Origin: Amoebidium appalachense | Lineage: Eukaryota; Ichthyosporea | Direction of reading: 5' to 3' | DNA length: 64,000 nt | NCBI GenBank assembly: GCA_963693365.1 | Contig: CAVNZM010000012.1 | Coordinates: 7,440,001-7,504,000 of the forward strand | In this document: positions 41,818-54,293 of the stretch, in pieces | How the letters are laid out: each line of letters begins with the position of its first letter | Position numbering within the stretch: the first letter of the stretch is position 1 | Translations under genes and position numbers: made by a program | Notes under the pieces: generated by a model | The model's database searches: none | What the model was told of the DNA's origin: nothing | The model's input: only the letters and a program-made list of their open reading frames with translations

Positions 41818-41904
41818 CGGGAGGGGGTGGGGGGTTGGGGGGAGAGAGAGAGAGTGATCAGAAGGGATTATGAAACCCACATGGCCCTGCTCGAGGGGGT
41901 GGTG

Positions 41905-42178
41905 TAGGGCCCAACCACACGTGCAGAATGAACTTACTGTGCCCGAATATCTGCCGAAAATAGCTATTCTGCTTTTAACAGCTTTTCTGGACGAATTTAG
42001 CAAAAGCAGAAGCCTCCTGCAAAAGCAGAGTTGTTCTGTTTGATGAGTAGAAGCAATCTGTTTGAATGTAGCAGATTTATTCTCAGACTGCTAGCGCAGA
42101 ATTGTTCTACTGAAGACAAGACAGCGGAATCATTCTGCCTGTAGACTCTGTAGCTTCTGCTTGTAGCAGGGGCCCGTA
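41905..42178. mobile_element. Possible small terminal-inverted-repeat element
   Basis: The ends carry a short imperfect inverted repeat (TAGGGCCC at 41905-41912, GGGCCCGTA at 42170-42178). The interior is full of GCAGAA and TTCTGC words in both orientations, giving self-complementarity. The termini are too short for a firm call. Confidence 0.3.
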
Positions 42179-42445
42179 GTGTGGGGCTCGGTGAAACTCT
42201 TATGTCTTAAATATGAGGACTTCTAAGCTTCAATGATGAGGTTTTGTGTTTTGCAGTGGAGGCCAAGCTTAAGTTAAGTTAAATCATCATACTCTTGCAT
42301 GATGATTATGATGGACATGATCGCAGTATACTACTGTACTACTAAAAAGATATGGTAACCAGGTTGGGTGGGTGCACGTCCCCCTCCCCCATCCCCTTTC
42401 CCCTCCCTCTGGGGTGTTTGTGTGTGTGTGGCAGTGTGTTGGGGG

Positions 42446-42493
<48 letters not shown>

Positions 42494-42744
42494 GTGAGCA
42501 GCCAAACCCCCCCCCCCCCCCCCCTCACCCCCACCTCGTGACCACACCACCAAAACATACCCCCCCCTCCCCCCCCGGCCTCCCCCTTCCCTCCTGGTCT
42601 AATTAGCCTGGAATTTGCTCACTCAAACCCTTGAGCAGAGGGGAATCAAAAAAAAAAATTAGTAAAGGGGAAAAAGAACGAAAGAAAATCGAAAGTAAAC
42701 CATACGGTTTGTTTACGTATACCCACGTGCACCTTCATAACTTT

Positions 42745-42880
42745 AGAATATGCTTTTCAGGAGCCAAACCCGCGAAGATTCCAGAAAACACCGTCAATGG
42801 TCCGTCATACCAACTTTCGCCCTAATTGCAGTCGTGAATTTTTCCACCTCCCTCTTCTTTCAGCAAGCTCGAGCTCCCTC
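42745..42880 (-). pseudogene. Decayed partial copy of the hotdog thioesterase 3' exon
   Basis: Shares with 47535-47640 the blocks GAATATGCTT, TTCCAGAAAACACCG and CACCTCCCTCTTCTTT in the same order and orientation. Insertions and an in-frame stop break the frame. Beyond about 42880 the similarity fades. Taken with the surface glycoprotein duplicate next to it, this suggests that both genes were duplicated in one block. Confidence 0.5.
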
Positions 42881-43220
42881 AGCCTCGAGCTCTTATAAAC
42901 GCTTTCTTCCTTCAGTTGCCGTTTTGTTGCCTTCAGCTTTTTTTCACTGTACTTCATTTCAACAACAACCTTTGAATCGTTCAAGAATCATGCACCGAAG
43001 CATGCGAATATTTACCAGGAAATCTAAAGAGAGGAACAACAGTATAGCAGATGTAACAGCAGGAACACGTGCACCTTCGAATTATTATTGTCCGTGGAAG
43101 GCTATAGGGGAGGCAAGTGATCAGCCGCTCTCCGGGCACGTGGATCGTCCGGCCCCCAGATAAATATCTACATTTTTTACAAAAGGTAGCTGTACGTGAC
43201 ACGTGCATGGGCATTCTGTG
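42881..43220. other. Intergenic DNA between two decayed copies
   Basis: Unique sequence. A plus frame crosses it but overlaps the decayed thioesterase copy in antisense, so I do not accept it as a gene. Confidence 0.4.
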
Positions 43221-43670
43221 AACTTGTGATATTTTTAGCTTTTCGCTATCACGGTTTGTGTGAACCGGGTTTTCGCACAGCTATATTTAGCATCGACGGC
43301 AGCACAGTTACGCAACGCACATGTTGTCATAGCTGACAATGATTATATACCAATCAAAATGGAAACCTTATTGGCCAGATTTTAGATTGGTTCATCGTGC
43401 ATCAAATTGGGCATTGAATACCTGCATAACCCAATGAAAACATGCTCTGTCTCACGTACGCGCCGGCTTGAGCTTTCGAGTCCGACACCATCCGGTCATC
43501 CGTTACTTCAAAAAGGGGCACGCATCGCAACTCTGACAGCACACTCATTCTAAAGGGCCACTCGAAGTAACCACACCTCTCTCTTAAGCTCTTACATCCG
43601 CTCTTTTATATCACAACAGGCAACTTTAGGAGCCTTTATAACTTCCCGACAGCTATTGCTTTTCGAGAAG
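43221..43670 (+). promoter_or_regulatory. Duplicated upstream region of the surface glycoprotein pseudogene
   Basis: Matches, inverted, the region 39378-39840 in block order. It contains a TTTATAAC word about 40 bp before the pseudogene ATG that could be a TATA-like element. Whether it is still active is unknown. Confidence 0.45.
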
Positions 43671-44240
43671 ATGTTGAAATCTTCGTTCGCATTGTTCGCA
43701 GCAGCGGCTGCTATCGCCAACGTTGTCGAGGCAGCTGGAAAGAACGCTAATGTGGACATAAACGAAACGACAGCTGGCTCTCCTACTGTGGAAAACGCAA
43801 AATATGGGGTGGAATACGTCGGCAACTCGGGGCAGTTTAGACTTTTCTTCAAGACAAACAGCACGAGGTCTGTGATGATTAAGATGGCAATTGGCTAGAG
43901 GAATACGACACGACTGGAAAAGTGACAAGGCAACTCTGCTTGGTCTGCCATTGACGGTGAGTGCCCCGAGGGAACAAACGCAACGACATGCACAAAGGTT
44001 TCGTCTAACACAACTATTGATGTCGGCAGCAACCAAAAGGCGCAGTAAGAATCCGTCCTGCCATACAGACTCGCAACAACAACGTCCTACTTATCCTCAC
44101 CCAGGGCCTTCGTTGCCGTGTCGAATTTTCTCCTGCTTCTAACTCCATGGCTGCCTCTATCTCGAAACTCATTTTTCTGAACCACGTGTGCACCTTTTCA
44201 TCATGTTGTAAAAGTTCATCAATTATTCATAATCCAGCCG

Positions 44241-44273
<33 letters not shown>

Positions 44274-44419
44274 TCTCCACCCCCTCTCTCCCCCCACCGC
44301 CGGCGCCCATCCCTTGCCCACCCTCTTTTCGTTCCTAGGCCTCTGCATGTGTCTAGCTTTCTAGGGAACCTCCATTACGGTACCCATGAACATTATAAAC
44401 ACGCCTTGTTCTCCCACAC

Positions 44420-44469
<50 letters not shown>

Positions 44470-45991
44470 AAAAAAAAAATTCTCCCAGCAAGCTGCTTTA
44501 CCTTTTCCCTCAGAAATTACGGCAGACCCTGTGTGCACGCACATAGCTTCTATGTTTGTCCTCCCTTGTTTCTGTATCATCTTCTGTCCCCTCTTATGTA
44601 AACCCTTTTTAGTACCCCCATACCACCATGCTTCTGGACCTACTCAACCTTCCTCACACCTTCTCACGGTTAACCATCACTAATCACCATGCAACGCGCA
44701 ACAGGTTCTCGTTCGACACATACCTCATCCACAACTCGACCAATCTGGAGCCTGTGTGCACTTCCTTCAACATCACATCCAACACATGCGACCTCTTCCG
44801 CTGCATCAGCGCCGACAAGAAAAATGTAGACTGCGTGAAGAATGACACCAAGTATTGTCTTGCTCCAGTGGCACAAACTGCACAGAGGTGCAGGTGTGTA
44901 GCTGCCTGCTCTACCCCCCCCCCCCCCCCCCCCCCTCCTCCCCCCGCCCCCACCCCCCTGGCCCACCCACCCTTTTTTTCTTCTCATTTTTTTTTTGTGT
45001 TCCTTATTCCGAACTCCTTTCAAATTTGATATAACTTTTGTCTACCACACCATCATGCACACACGTCTCATCCTTTTTGCCACGGCTCCCTTTGAATGCT
45101 CTCCATTCCTCTGTCCCGCACAACCCCCTCCCCCTCCCCCCCCCCCCCTTCCCCGATCCGGCCCCCGTAGGAGAGACATAGGATAAAAAAGTAAACTTTG
45201 TCAAAATCACACAAGCCTAGCAATGGTCGGCAGAAGAACAAAAACACCAGAAAGGAGGAAAATTCGTCATTAAGATATTTAGAACTTACGTCATTGTAGC
45301 CACCCCTCTTTGGCTGCAATCACTTAACCTTTTTGCAACAGCCTAAATGGTCTCAAAGGCACGTGAATTAGGCTGCTTCAAGTTGTTTACCCCCCTAACC
45401 CCCCCCCCCCCCCTCCCCCCCCTTCCACACACCAACACACACTCAACCCCCTCCCCTCTCTGCTCCCTCCCCACCCCCTTCTCAGGAACTTACAAATTTT
45501 CAAACAAAAACAGGTCGCCACACACAAGCAAGAAGAAAATACGCTCAAGTTTACGGTCAAGGTTAGCGACTGGCCCTTCCTCAACGTGAACAACATGCTC
45601 CAATTTGGGGTCAACATTGAAGACAACGGAGCTGCAGGAGACTTCAACACCACAAACGACGCAGGGACAGAGCTGACGACCATTAAGACTCCCTCCGGCA
45701 GCGTGAAACTGGAACAGTATGTGACTGTTAGAGACGCCCAGGGGAACTCTGCAACTAAGCAATGCAACGTGTCTCTTAAGCACCAAAGATGTGACGATGG
45801 TATTCCCGCACTTCTTAAAGTCGGTGGTGTATAACCCTACTCTAAGTGTTGATGCTCCCGCCACTACAACTACTACCGCGGCCCCAACCCCGACAACTTC
45901 TGGGAATCCTTCCCTTGGCTCCTTTAAGTTTGTCAATAGTCAATTGGTTGTAATCACCACTCTGCTTGCCATGTTTGCTAATGTCTTTTAG
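43671..45991 (+). pseudogene. Broken inverted duplicate of the surface glycoprotein gene
   Basis: Homologous to the gene at 36394-39377 over its full length: a fused exon 1+2 at 43671-44044, exon 3 at 44705-44893 and exon 4 at 45514-45991. Breaks seen: two extra bases near 43890 that create an early TAG; a second two-base insertion in the exon 2 part; a one-base loss and a six-base loss in exon 3; one extra base near 45778. Introns 2 and 3 keep their splice sites and flanking sequence, while intron 1 and the adjoining 28 bp or so of exon are missing. It is therefore a genomic copy and not a retrocopy. The C-terminal hydrophobic segment and stalk are still recognisable. Confidence 0.8.
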
Positions 45992-46335
45992 AAGGTCGAA
46001 ACACGAGTAATTTTATATTAGAAAAGAACATATGTTATGTCCTAAAAGTTCCATAACTTGAAAGACGGATAGGAGTAGTTCTAACTTAGGAAAAAAATAC
46101 CAAGTCACCTTTCCCTCAAGTCTTAAAGCGTACAAGGCTTTTAGTACCATATTAAATTTCATGTGCATTGCTTCGGTCTGCTTGTCTATCATCTTTTTCA
46201 AACTTCATAGAAGGGCTCTATAGTTATAATAGGCTTTAGCCGTTGCTAAATTAAAGCGACTCAGAACGAACCAATCCTATGTGAGTCCCGACATGCCATA
46301 GAGAAGAAAATGGCATATGGTGAAGGGTCAGAGGC

Positions 46336-46386
<51 letters not shown>

Positions 46387-46537
46387 CCTGCCCCTCCCCC
46401 TTCCCTCTCCCCTCTCGCCTTGTCCCAGGCAGATGTCCCCTTGCTCCACACGACCCGACAGTCCCCCCCCCCCCCCCCCCCCCCCAGAGGTATGTTCGGG
46501 TCGGCCAAACATATTTAACACGCGGACCTTCTCAGAA

Positions 46538-46587
<50 letters not shown>

Positions 46588-47529
46588 AAATACCTCCCCT
46601 CCCAGCCCCATCTCTACTTCAGTAGAAATCCAGGATAGGAAGATACATATAAATAGTGAATTTGAACCGTTACAAGAGAGTGATTTCCGAACAGGCAAAC
46701 CGGCAAATGCAATCGACTCCGAGTGCCAGGTATATGCGTACGAAATCAAGCACACAGGAACAAGTCAGAGGCCGTGTGAATGGAAAATGCCAACTTAGTA
46801 GTTGCTTGTACAAAGTTACCCTGCCATTACACACCCATTGTGACAAGTATATACAGGTGGTGAGGAGGGGGGAGGGGGGCTTGCAAGGGGGGAGGGGGGG
46901 GGGGGGAGAGGGAGGAGGAGAGGGGGGGAGGGGGGGGGGGGGGGGAGAATCAGAGAGACACCTTAGAGGTAGCCAAGGAAAGTGGGGAACGAGGGACAGA
47001 GAAAGGAATGATGGGCTAAAAGGGACGGATGTGTGTTGTTGTGTGTGTGTGTGTATGCCTGTGCGGGGAGGAAGGAGTAGACGGGGTGGAGGGGGGGAAG
47101 GGGGACCAGGGTGGGAGGTGGGGGTTAGAGACCCACCGAGCTCGTTATCAGCAACAAAAGTGATACCAATCGTGAGTCACATAGTTTATTTAGGGAACAA
47201 TAACATTCCTCCAGACCACCTCTACATAGTAACTGTAATATATACACACAAGAACGCAAAAGGCTATGAGAGAGCTTAGAAACACTGCGCCATTTCTGAG
47301 CTTATCGACCCCTAACTGGATCTCCCTAACAAAAACACGCCTACGTCAAATGATGAATCATGTTCTTGATATCAATCACCAATTTTCAAAGCAAGATATT
47401 TCGATTTACTCAAAAAAATAAAATAAAATAAAAAATAAAATAAAAAATAAAAAAAGAAAAAAGAAAAAAAGAAAAAAGAAAAAGAAGAAAAAAAATGCAG
47501 AAGCTAAACCATACATTTCACATAACCAC
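45992..47529. other. Intergenic DNA between the pseudogene and the thioesterase gene
   Basis: Unique AT-rich sequence to 46.3 kb, then C(n)(CA)n tracts at 46340-46386 and 46541-46588, poly-C at about 46460-46485, G-rich 46865-46945, unique sequence, and an A-rich AAAAT/AAAG tract at about 47410-47495. No gene recognised. Confidence 0.55.
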
Positions 47530-47798
47530 TCAACTCAGAATATGCTTCTCAAGGACAAAACACGTGAAAGTTCCAGAAAACACCGCCACACCATCCTTCG
47601 TTGCAGTCACCTCCACCTCCCTCTTCTTTCCGCTCTCTGTTTTAACCTCAGCTTCCGCAACAACTTTATCTCCCAGTTTTGTTGGTTTCAAAAACTTTAC
47701 GTTTGCGCTTCCAAGGACAACGGTTGGGTCATTCACTGCAAGCATTGCTGCGTAGTCGGCAAGGCCAAAGATGAACCCACCGTGTGCAAGACCTGTGT

Positions 47799-47848
<50 letters not shown>

Positions 47849-47867
47849 TGTGTATGTGTGTGTGTGT

Positions 47868-47957
<90 letters not shown>

Positions 47958-49533
47958 CAGCTTATATACGAGTAAAAATCAGCATTTGGCGCATGTGTGC
48001 ACGTATCCTTAACTGATGGACAAAGTTCCATGTATGTACACCAACAGGAAAGCGAAACACGCCCGGGAGGGGAGGGGAGGGGTGGGGGGGGAAAGGGAGG
48101 TGGGGGGAGGGAGGGGGGGGAGGGCACGGTGGGGGTGAGGCCGAGTGGGAAGGGCGAAAGGGAGAGGGGGGGGGGGGGGGAGAGGCACTTAGAAGAACTC
48201 TCAAGGGTCAAGAGTTTAAAAGGGATGGCAAGGGCGAATGAAAAGGAAGGTAGCAGGAGTGAAAATAAAAAAAGGGGGGGCTTTGGTGTTGTGTTTGGGA
48301 TTTGGGGGGGGGGGGGGGGGGGGGGGGGGAGGGGGATGGGGAGAGGGGGGGGGGGGGAGGGGGGAGGGGAGGGGGGGGGGGGGGGTGGGGAAAGTAGCAA
48401 AGATGACATAATTCAATAAGCAAACATCACCTAGTGGCCCTTTGACATGGAAAACGAGCAGTAGGAGAGCTCGCGGGTCGCGGGGGGCCGAGGGGAGGGG
48501 AGGAAGGTGGGAAGGGAGGGGGGGGGGGGGGGGAGAAGCCGCAAGGATTTTATTCAGGGTGCAGACACAGGAAATCCATGTGTTAGGAACATTGATGCTC
48601 CGAGGAAAACCTCGCCAGAATATGTCACCAAATCACCGCACATAGCCCCCTCCCTCCCTCCCCCCCCCCCCCCCCCCCCCCCCCCCCCACACACACACAC
48701 GCTTGCTCCCTCTCCGCCGTCTTTTTTCACTCCCCCCTCCCCTTCCCCCCTCCTCCCCCCCCCCCCCCCCCCCCCCACACACAAACTGCCTCATTCTCCC
48801 CCCTTTTCCCCCTGAAGACGTTTTCAACTCCTGCTCTTCCTCTCTTTCTCACCCCCAAAAGCGCTTCAACACAAAGGGGGAAGGAATAAAAAAAAACTAC
48901 GAAAATGACATGTTTAAGGCCAGCTACGTGCCTGTAGGAAACGAATGGTTGTAGCAGGTAGTATGAACTTTCTACCTACGTAGGTGAGCATCAGCTGTTA
49001 AAGCGGGTTGAGGGTTAGTGAACTAGAGAGAGCAAAGCGGGTGGTTTAAAGAAGAACAAGTGACCCAAGGAGGGAATTGGAGGTGGGCAATTCACAAGGT
49101 AACGTCAAGCGAGGAAGGGGCGGAGGAGAAACAGCGGGGTCTAAAAGTGAGGGGTAGGGGGCGACGGGGGTTGGGAGGGTGGGGATGGGGTGAGGGCGGA
49201 GGTGGGCGTGGGGTGAGGATCCGGGGACAGGCTTAGGGAGAGGGAGGCGGGGGGGGGGGGGGGGGGGGGGGGGGGGAGGGGGGAGGGGGTGGAGGAGCAC
49301 ACACCAAGGTCATCGGCAGTCATTTCTTTCGTTACCAGAAGCTCCACCTTTGCTTTCCCTGGCTCGTTACTTACAGGGGTGCCCACCAGCTGGCGGTTTA
49401 TGCCGTGGTGCGTGTTGATGTTGGTGCTCATTTTACGATAAAGGGAGGTGGAAAGGAGTGGTGTGGGGTTGTGGAGAAGGGCGAGGTTGGTAGGTAGACG
49501 AGCTACCCTGAAAGAAGAGAGAAGGGAAAGCAT
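47530..49533 (-). CDS. Hotdog-fold (PaaI/FapR-like) acyl-CoA thioesterase, two exons, leader peptide
   Basis: Exons 49533-49305 and 47792-47530 (minus) join in phase 1 to give 163 residues. The N-terminus (MLSLLSSFRVARLPTNLALL, then a second Met in YRKMSTNIN) has Arg and hydroxylated residues but few acidic ones, as in mitochondrial leaders; translation from the second Met could give a cytosolic form. The hotdog motif LAHGGFIFGLADYAAMLAVN spans the junction and carries the HGG-x-I-F-x-LAD signature around the central helix. It is followed by ANVKFLKPTKLGDKVVAEAE and VFSGTF, as in FapR/PaaI relatives. Such enzymes hydrolyse acyl-CoA thioesters; the substrate here is unknown. The intron starts GTGTGTGC and ends after a (CA)n of about 150 nt with TACACAG. 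Confidence 0.72.
47802..47953 (+). repeat. (GT)n array next to the thioesterase acceptor
   Basis: About 150 nt of GT with a few GTAC interruptions. In gene sense it is (AC)n ending only about 10 nt before the acceptor of exon 47792-47530. Confidence 0.95.
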
Positions 49534-50926
49534 GAAAACAAGAGAAAGACACGGGTAGAAGTCAAGGCCGCCGTAATAATTGCCGCAAGGTCGATGTGAC
49601 AGAAAAGGATTCTCTCCTAGGCACCTATTCTCTCGCTAGCGCTCTCTCTCAGAGACTCTCTCTCTCTCTGTTTTTTTTTCTTTTTTTTTTTTTTTTCGGA
49701 ACTCACAGACAGCCGCTGTATTAGGTAAGCGTTACCCTCGCCCTCTTCCTATTGGGCCGCCTTCTCCCAAGACGAACTCATACCATATATAGCTATTATA
49801 AAACATATATCATTGGTTCTCAAAATTACTTCCCGTTTTTGGTAGGTACAAACTGATGACGTAATCTTTACGGCTGAGCACTTTTCAAGGTTTCAACGGT
49901 CAGAGGCTCGCTCTGGTCAACTTGAAAGCAGGGCCTTTCCAATTTCGGTTTGTTTAAGTGAAAAGGCGAAAAGGCGAGAAAAAGGTAGAGTTTCATGTGT
50001 CATGCTTTATTTTATATGTTTTTGTGTGTGTTGCGCTGGGGTGTTCTCTGATTTACTGGGTTGTGCTCAGGGTTTACCCTCCTTGCTTGCATTTGCTTGG
50101 TGCGAGCAGGGGACGGTATACGTAGCTTTGTAGGCACCTATTTGAAGGGAGAAAAGATAGAGTGTGGAGGGGGCGGATGGAAGTAAGCTTCGAATTGATG
50201 GAAGGTGGAGAAAAGTGTGGAGATGTGGAGATGGAGTGAAGACGGGGAAGGGGGAAGAGGGGGTTTCATCTTGTGCACCTGTGCATGTTTTTTCTTGAAG
50301 CCTCCTCCTGGCGGTGGCTGCTGCTGCCGGTGTAGAGTGGTTGATGGCTATTTTTGAAGAGGATATAAGTCGAGAGGGAGTGAGGGGAGGGGAGTTGATG
50401 TTGGTATGGGGGAGGGAACATGGAGGAGGGGGCAGGTGGAGTGAACGACTGTGAGATGCTCATGGTTTGGGGGCTCTTAGGAGTCTCAATTGAGGATGCA
50501 TGCTTGCTTGGGTCCCCCTTTCGCCCCCTAGTATTTCTCTTGGAACATTTCTTTTCCTCTATTTGGTGTCGTATCGACGTTCCTCTCTGCCCCCCCCCCC
50601 CCCCCTCCCCTTCCCCCTACCCCCTTCCCCCATCCCCCTTGGTGTGTTTCTGTTTCGTGTGGATGTGAAGATGAGTGAGGTTTGCAGGGAAGATGGAAGC
50701 TTTGGCAGGTGAAAAGGTGTGTGTGTGTGTGGGGAGGGGACGGAGGGGGGGGGGGGGGGTGGGGGGGGGGGGGGGGGGGGGGTTGGGGAGGTGTGAAGGG
50801 AATTTCAAGGAGGTAAAGTATGGTAAGCTGCATACTGGTTGTGTTCAGGAGAGTTTTACTCCAGACCTCTGCAGAAGTCTCTTGTTTTGTAAAACTCAGT
50901 TTCATGTTTCCAGCAGGCACTTCAAC
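49534..50926. promoter_or_regulatory. Divergent intergenic region between the thioesterase and TUG-like genes
   Basis: About 1.4 kb separates the two start codons, which point away from each other, so it should hold both promoters. It contains a T-rich run near 49.68 kb, unique sequence at 49.7-50.55 kb, a poly-C near 50590 and G-rich DNA near 50.74-50.78 kb. No specific element can be assigned. Confidence 0.4.
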
Positions 50927-51656
50927 ATGTCGGGCTCGGTGACTGTGTTGTGGCGGGGACGCCGGCAAGTCATTACCACCAATCCCAACACCAAGCTGAC
51001 ACAAATCCTGGAGCAGGTACGGGAAGATACAGGAAGCATTTGCGCATGTGGGCTCTGAACCTACATGCTTGTGCAGTTTAGCAAAAAAGGAGGGTGTGCG
51101 AAAGAGGAGTTGTGGACTTTGGGGGGAGGTATTAGAGGAATGTCAAAATAGAGACTGTGCTCTTATTAGCGATTCTGGTGTTCAAAGACGATGTCTGTGT
51201 GTTGTGTGTGTTTCCGTGGGTTGGTGTGTGTGTGTACACTTTTTTTTTTTTTTTTTTTTGGGGGGGGGGGATATGGGAGCGGGGAGGGGGGGGGGGGGGG
51301 GGGGGGGGAGGGTCGCGGCTGCGCGAAGGATGAAGTCGTTTATCTCATGAATGGAAAAAACTTGAAGTGTGGTAGGGAGACATGGATAGGCAGGAGAGGG
51401 AAGGGGGGGGGGGGGGGGGGATTACATTATGATGATGTGAGTTTGTGAAGGGTTTCTTTCGGTGGATGCTGTGTGCATGGGAATACATGGAGAGGCAAGG
51501 GGCTTGGTGGAAAAGAACTGAATTGCCCCACTGCTCTGTGGGAGGGGGGAGGGGGGAGGGGGAGGGAGAGAAGTGAGAGGGTAGTAAAAGCTGCCCAGGA
51601 CCCTTGGTGGCGAGTAAAAGGAGCAGGTTGGGCCAAGGGCTTACGAGTGAAAGAAA

Positions 51657-51696
<40 letters not shown>

Positions 51697-52533
51697 AGTC
51701 TATGAATAAACTGCCCCTTTCCTTTTTCCCCCGAATCAATAAAAGAAATAAAGAATGGTTAATTAGATGAAAGACGCACAAATTCTCTTCCCTGCCTGCT
51801 AACATCACCAGCCCCCCCCCCCCCCCCCCCCCTTTCCCACCCTTCCCGCTAGTCTATGAACCCTTACACACACACACACACACTCTCTCTCTCTCTCTCT
51901 CTCTTGCCCCCTCCCCCCCTCCCCCCCTCTTCCCTCCTTCCCCTCCCCCTTCCCTTCTCTTTTTGTGATGCATACAATCTGCAAAATCTGCATTCTGTAT
52001 GCATCGTGAACGTGTATGCATTTCTTACTCTGTAACGCTTTCTAACCCCCCCCCCCCCCCCCCTTCTCTGCTGTATGTTTCCTTCCTGCCATTACTAATC
52101 GAATTGTCATTCCTTGGCCAGGCATGTGCCAAGTGTGGGCTGTTGGCGAGTGGGCACACGCTGCGCTACCAGAACAAGCCCGTGAACCTGTCTCTGTCTC
52201 TGCGCATGGCAAACATCCCCAACAATGCAAAGTTCGATATTACCCCTACTGACGACGTGCGACAGGCAAAGGATGTGACACTGGTGAGTGTTTGGTCTAA
52301 GTTTGCTGTAAATGAGAAAGGGGTGGGTGAGTTAGTGGTGGGGGAGAGGGGGGTGGGGGGGGGGGAGGAGGAGGGGAGAGGGCAGGTGCGGGGGAGTGGG
52401 AGTGAGGCATGTTTAGCGGGAGATTTTTTTTTTTTTTTGGGGGGGGGGGGGTGAAGGGAGGGAAGATAAGTGGGAGGTGGAGGGAAGATTTAGGGAGGAA
52501 AGGTGCTTGGGTGCTTCATAAAACTGTGTGTGT

Positions 52534-52610
<77 letters not shown>

Positions 52611-52663
52611 AGGCACTTGTCTGGAGGCACTTGTCTATTCGATGTTGGTCATTTTGGAAGTGT

Positions 52664-52694
<31 letters not shown>

Positions 52695-53028
52695 GGGGGG
52701 GGGGGACGGAGGGGGGAGGGGGGCAAGCACGTGTGAGCCTAAATTTATTATTTTTTTTATTCTTGAATATTCAGAACACCTAATGCTTCATATTATTTTC
52801 TTCTGCAGGTGGTGCAGTTTCCAGACGGGCAGAGACTCCAGCACTTGTGCGCTGCATCCACCCCTCTGTGGCTGGTCCTGACGGCTCTTGACACCCGCCC
52901 AGAGCTTGCCGGTGCAACTGTAACACGTAGGCGCATAGAAAGGTGAGTGGGTTTGCTCAGGGTATTTTACCACCTTTGTACTCCTTATGTGTGCACCGTG
53001 CTTTTGGTAGTCTTTTTTTTTTTTTTTT

Positions 53029-53070
<42 letters not shown>

Positions 53071-53995
53071 GATCTTTTGGTATAGTTTAGGAAGTTGGCG
53101 AGGTTTTGTAGAAGCCATACTTACTCTCGGCTTGTTTGCTTGGTTGTACTTCTATGTGCTCGGATATGGTTGTGATATGTATTTTATGACTCCTGATCGT
53201 TGAAGAAATCTTCCTGGCTTTAGCCTAATGCCGTTGAAGCAAAAGATGGGTTGAAATCACACTCCCGAGGTTCCTAAATCGATATTCTCTTGTGGTGGAA
53301 GAGCTGTGACCCTTTAAACGACTTTCCCTGTTTAAAGTGACGTAATGGATGGTTTGCCGATGCAGCGGGGGGTAATTACATAATGGATATTGATGTGTCA
53401 GCCCTTGGAAAAATCGATTTCTATCCCCTCCATATTTTCTTACGCTAAGTGAAAACGGGCAGCTCGAACCAGATTTTTTCACCGGTAGACATACATATAT
53501 TCTAGCTAACCAACCCTCACTTTGTAATCAAAATTTCATTCTCTCCCGCGGTTTCTGCGTTCATTCTCTCACAAATGACATGGGGTTTATATTGAAAGTT
53601 GAATTATCGGACCTCCCGGCCTCGATTGACTGACAGGATCAATTATATTTGGTCGATCTCGATGCGCACCCCCATTTTTAAGCTAAAATCCATCCCCCAA
53701 GTCTCCTTAAGTGTGCCTGTCAGCGCAAATGACTTTGTTTCTGGTTTGTGGTTTTGGCCTTGCGGATTGTGGTTTTGGCCTTGCGGATTGTGGTTTTGGT
53801 CTTGCGGATTGTGGTTTTGGTCTTGTGGATTGTGGTTTTGGTCTTGCGGATTGTGGTTTTGGTCTTGCGGATTGTGGTTTCGTTTTGTAGCTTATTTTGT
53901 GTCCTTGGCTTCCTGTTTGCCATCCTATTGTGCATATACCCCCCTCCTCCCCTCCCCCTTCTCCCCCCACCCCCCAAAAAAAAATAAAAAAATAA

Positions 53996-54028
<33 letters not shown>

Positions 54029-54234
54029 CAAAAAAAAAACAAAAAAAAAAAATAAAAAGAAAGACACAAGACCAATGCCGAATCACCCCCCCCCCCCCCC
54101 CCCCCCCCCTCTCATTCTCTTCATCCCCGTTGCATCTGTGTGTGTCTTCCTCCGACTCCACCGCCCCTCAGAGTACTCTACCCTGCACCCCCTACTAATC
54201 CACATGCACACATCCCTGACTGTGAACACATACA

Positions 54235-54293
<59 letters not shown>

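Noticed and set aside
42750-43163. 137-codon plus frame
   Set aside because: Runs antisense to the decayed thioesterase copy and has no family signature.
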